Source: Saprospiraceae bacterium (GTDB lineage Bacteria > Bacteroidota > Bacteroidia > Chitinophagales > Saprospiraceae). From it: a DNA stretch of 7,724 bases. This document shows, piece by piece, positions 6,561-7,724 of this stretch (its first letter is position 1; every line of letters begins with the position of its first letter). The stretch is from contig JABDJM010000483.1 of assembly GCA_013002475.1 (NCBI GenBank), positions 1 through 7,724 of the forward strand, read 5' to 3'. Made by a program: the position numbers and the translations under genes. The notes beneath the pieces are model-generated. The model ran no database searches. It worked only from the letters and a program-made list of their open reading frames with translations, and was not told the origin of the DNA.

Positions 6561-7331
6561 TCAAGCTTTTCCGCAGACTACCTGACCATCGAATGAAAGA
6601 TTAATCGTTTTGTATTTCGTCCATCCCTCCAAGGGAAGTCCTTCCTTATAAAATATTTTAAGCCTGTCCAGCTTGTCATCTATGTTTTCAGCCTGCCCGA
6701 AGATGATCTTCTGGTCTCCGATCTTTGGCGCCAGGAAAATTTCTCCTTCCTGGTCAACATCCAACTGCTCAACCAGCGGTTTAAGCATTTCGTCCTGGTT
6801 CAACTTTCGGACTAGCTCGAAAAGTTCAGAAAACCCACTTTCCTTTTCATTGTCTTGAGGTCTGATCAATTCCCGAACATTTCCGGTTGCAACAAGAACT
6901 CTGGGTGAAGCCTGAGCTGAAACTGGCATCTTGATACCCGTAAAATCCAGATAGAATCCCTTTCCATTCGAATCTAGGACTCGGACAATTGGCTCTCGCT
7001 GAATTACATCAATATAAATCCTCTTCAAAGCATCAATGTAAACCTCAGCCTCACCTACAAAAACATTTTTTTCTAATCTCTTTTCCAGATCACCGACATC
7101 AATTTTCCTGATGGGGATCTTATTTAAGCGATGACCAAATTCTCTTTCAACCACCAGCAACAGAGCCTCCTCGTCAAGCAACAGACTTCCATCCTGCAGA
7201 GGTTTGATATTGATGTTCACCCTATTCAAACTTCGATGCTTCAGATCCTTTACAGACATGACAAGAAGAAGTCCAAGCAGACCAAAGGCCGCTAACCAAA
7301 CTACTCTTCTTATGTTAATTGTCTGTTTCAT
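6561..7331 (-). CDS. ftsQ: Cell division protein FtsQ/DivIB
   Basis: This is a 256-residue bitopic inner-membrane protein with a short basic cytoplasmic N-terminus, one transmembrane segment (about residues 10-26) and a periplasmic remainder. The periplasmic part begins with a POTRA-like region (about 36-113) that includes the family's VYIDALKRIYIDVIQREPIVRV pattern at 97-118, in which a beta strand ends in a conserved REP. A beta-rich domain follows, with FYLDFTGIKMPV near 127. FtsQ joins the FtsB/FtsL subcomplex and helps connect the Z ring to septal peptidoglycan synthesis. Sequence conservation is low in this family, so position supports the call: the ATG start overlaps the murC stop by four bases (ATGA), suggesting translational coupling, and ftsA follows after 17 bases. 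Confidence 0.93.
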   Translation of the reverse strand: MKQTINIRRVVWLAAFGLLGLLLVMSVKDLKHRSLNRVNINIKPLQDGSLLLDEEALLLVVEREFGHRLNKIPIRKIDVGDLEKRLEKNVFVGEAEVYIDALKRIYIDVIQREPIVRVLDSNGKGFYLDFTGIKMPVSAQASPRVLVATGNVRELIRPQDNEKESGFSELFELVRKLNQDEMLKPLVEQLDVDQEGEIFLAPKIGDQKIIFGQAENIDDKLDRLKIFYKEGLPLEGWTKYKTINLSFDGQVVCGKA

Positions 7332-7724
7332 TTTCTAGCTTCAAAAAATTCTTTCATTGGTTTAACCAGTGTGTCTATGTCTCCGGCACCAAGGGTCATC
7401 AAAACACCCTTATTCATTTTTCTTAAATAGTCCTTGATCCCATTTAAATCTGTTCGGATCACTTGTTTGTTTTTCATGTTTTTCAAAATGCTATCTGCAG
7501 TTACTCCCGGGATTGGCTCTTCTCGAGCCGGATAAATATCCAGGAGAAAAACCTGATCCAGAGCATCCAATTCCTGGGCAAAGCCCTCGACAAAATCTCT
7601 TGTCCGTGAATAGAGATGCGGTTGAAAAACACCCACCAGATTTTTCTCGGGAAAAAGCTCCCGGGCTGCATTAATTGCAGCTTTCAACTCAGTGGGGTGA
7701 TGGGCATAATCGTCTATATAGACC
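7328..7724 (-). CDS. murC: UDP-N-acetylmuramate--L-alanine ligase (MurC), C-terminal part only
   Basis: MurC adds L-alanine to UDP-N-acetylmuramic acid with ATP, the first amino-acid step of cytoplasmic peptidoglycan precursor synthesis. The reading frame is open through the right edge, so 131 C-terminal residues are visible, roughly the C-terminal ligase domain. It begins with IDDYAHHPTE, a highly characteristic MurC motif, followed by VGVFQPHLYSRT, LLDIYPAREEPIPGVT and LMTLGAGDID, all typical of the family. The apparent start at 7687 is an internal TTG leucine codon, not a true start. The TGA stop shares bases with the ATG of ftsQ, which fits the murC-ftsQ-ftsA-ftsZ order of Bacteroidota dcw clusters. 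Confidence 0.97.
   Translation of the reverse strand, partial: VYIDDYAHHPTELKAAINAARELFPEKNLVGVFQPHLYSRTRDFVEGFAQELDALDQVFLLDIYPAREEPIPGVTADSILKNMKNKQVIRTDLNGIKDYLRKMNKGVLMTLGAGDIDTLVKPMKEFFEARK

Noticed and set aside
6040..6585. 181-codon open frame on the + strand
   Set aside because: It is antisense to ftsA, whose protein is a clear family match across the whole stretch; the + strand translation shows no recognisable domain.
7685..7687. Apparent start of a 119-residue protein
   Set aside because: The codon is TTG and the frame continues upstream through the MurC motif DDYAHHPTE to the window edge, so this is an internal leucine of murC.

Overview
The window looks like a chromosomal segment from a member of the Bacteroidota, probably of the Cytophagales/Cyclobacteriaceae type. 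The evidence is a type IX secretion system (T9SS) type-B sorting domain, a PorP/SprF-family protein, FtsZ with the C-terminal motifs usual in this phylum, and gene starts preceded by A-rich sequence instead of clear Shine-Dalgarno sites. The lineage below phylum level is inference. Both window edges cut through genes.

Left half (+ strand, 2-3435): three closely spaced co-directional genes. First comes the last ~88 residues of a secreted protein ending in a gliding-motility-associated (type B) C-terminal sorting domain. Twelve bases later starts a PorP/SprF-family outer-membrane protein, and 23 bases after that a 725-residue periplasmic protein with a PD40-type beta-propeller, a carboxypeptidase-regulatory-like beta domain, an OmpA peptidoglycan-binding domain and a C-terminal SPOR domain. 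This is the recurring Bacteroidota arrangement of a T9SS cargo, its dedicated SprF-like partner and a PorE-like cell-wall anchor. This version has no TPR region, no lipobox cysteine, and an additional SPOR domain.

Middle (3436-3698): the convergent intergenic region. It is not empty. Bases 3461-3609 are a decayed tandem copy of the 3' end of the upstream gene (the second half of its SPOR domain including the stop codon), carrying an 11-base deletion. After it comes a strong hairpin whose T-tract lies on the minus-strand side, so it mainly terminates the cell-division operon coming from the right.

Right half (- strand, 7724-3699): the end of the dcw (division and cell wall) cluster in the order murC (C-terminal part only), ftsQ, ftsA, ftsZ. 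murC and ftsQ overlap by four bases, ftsQ and ftsA are 17 bases apart, and ftsA and ftsZ are 46 apart, so they are almost certainly co-transcribed. They build a peptidoglycan precursor (MurC), the divisome scaffold (FtsQ), the membrane tether of the Z ring (FtsA) and the Z ring itself (FtsZ).

Most of the window is recognisable, and I do not see a wholly undescribed system. The points most worth a second look are the OmpA plus SPOR double wall-binding architecture in a T9SS-linked gene and the decayed SPOR duplication just behind it.
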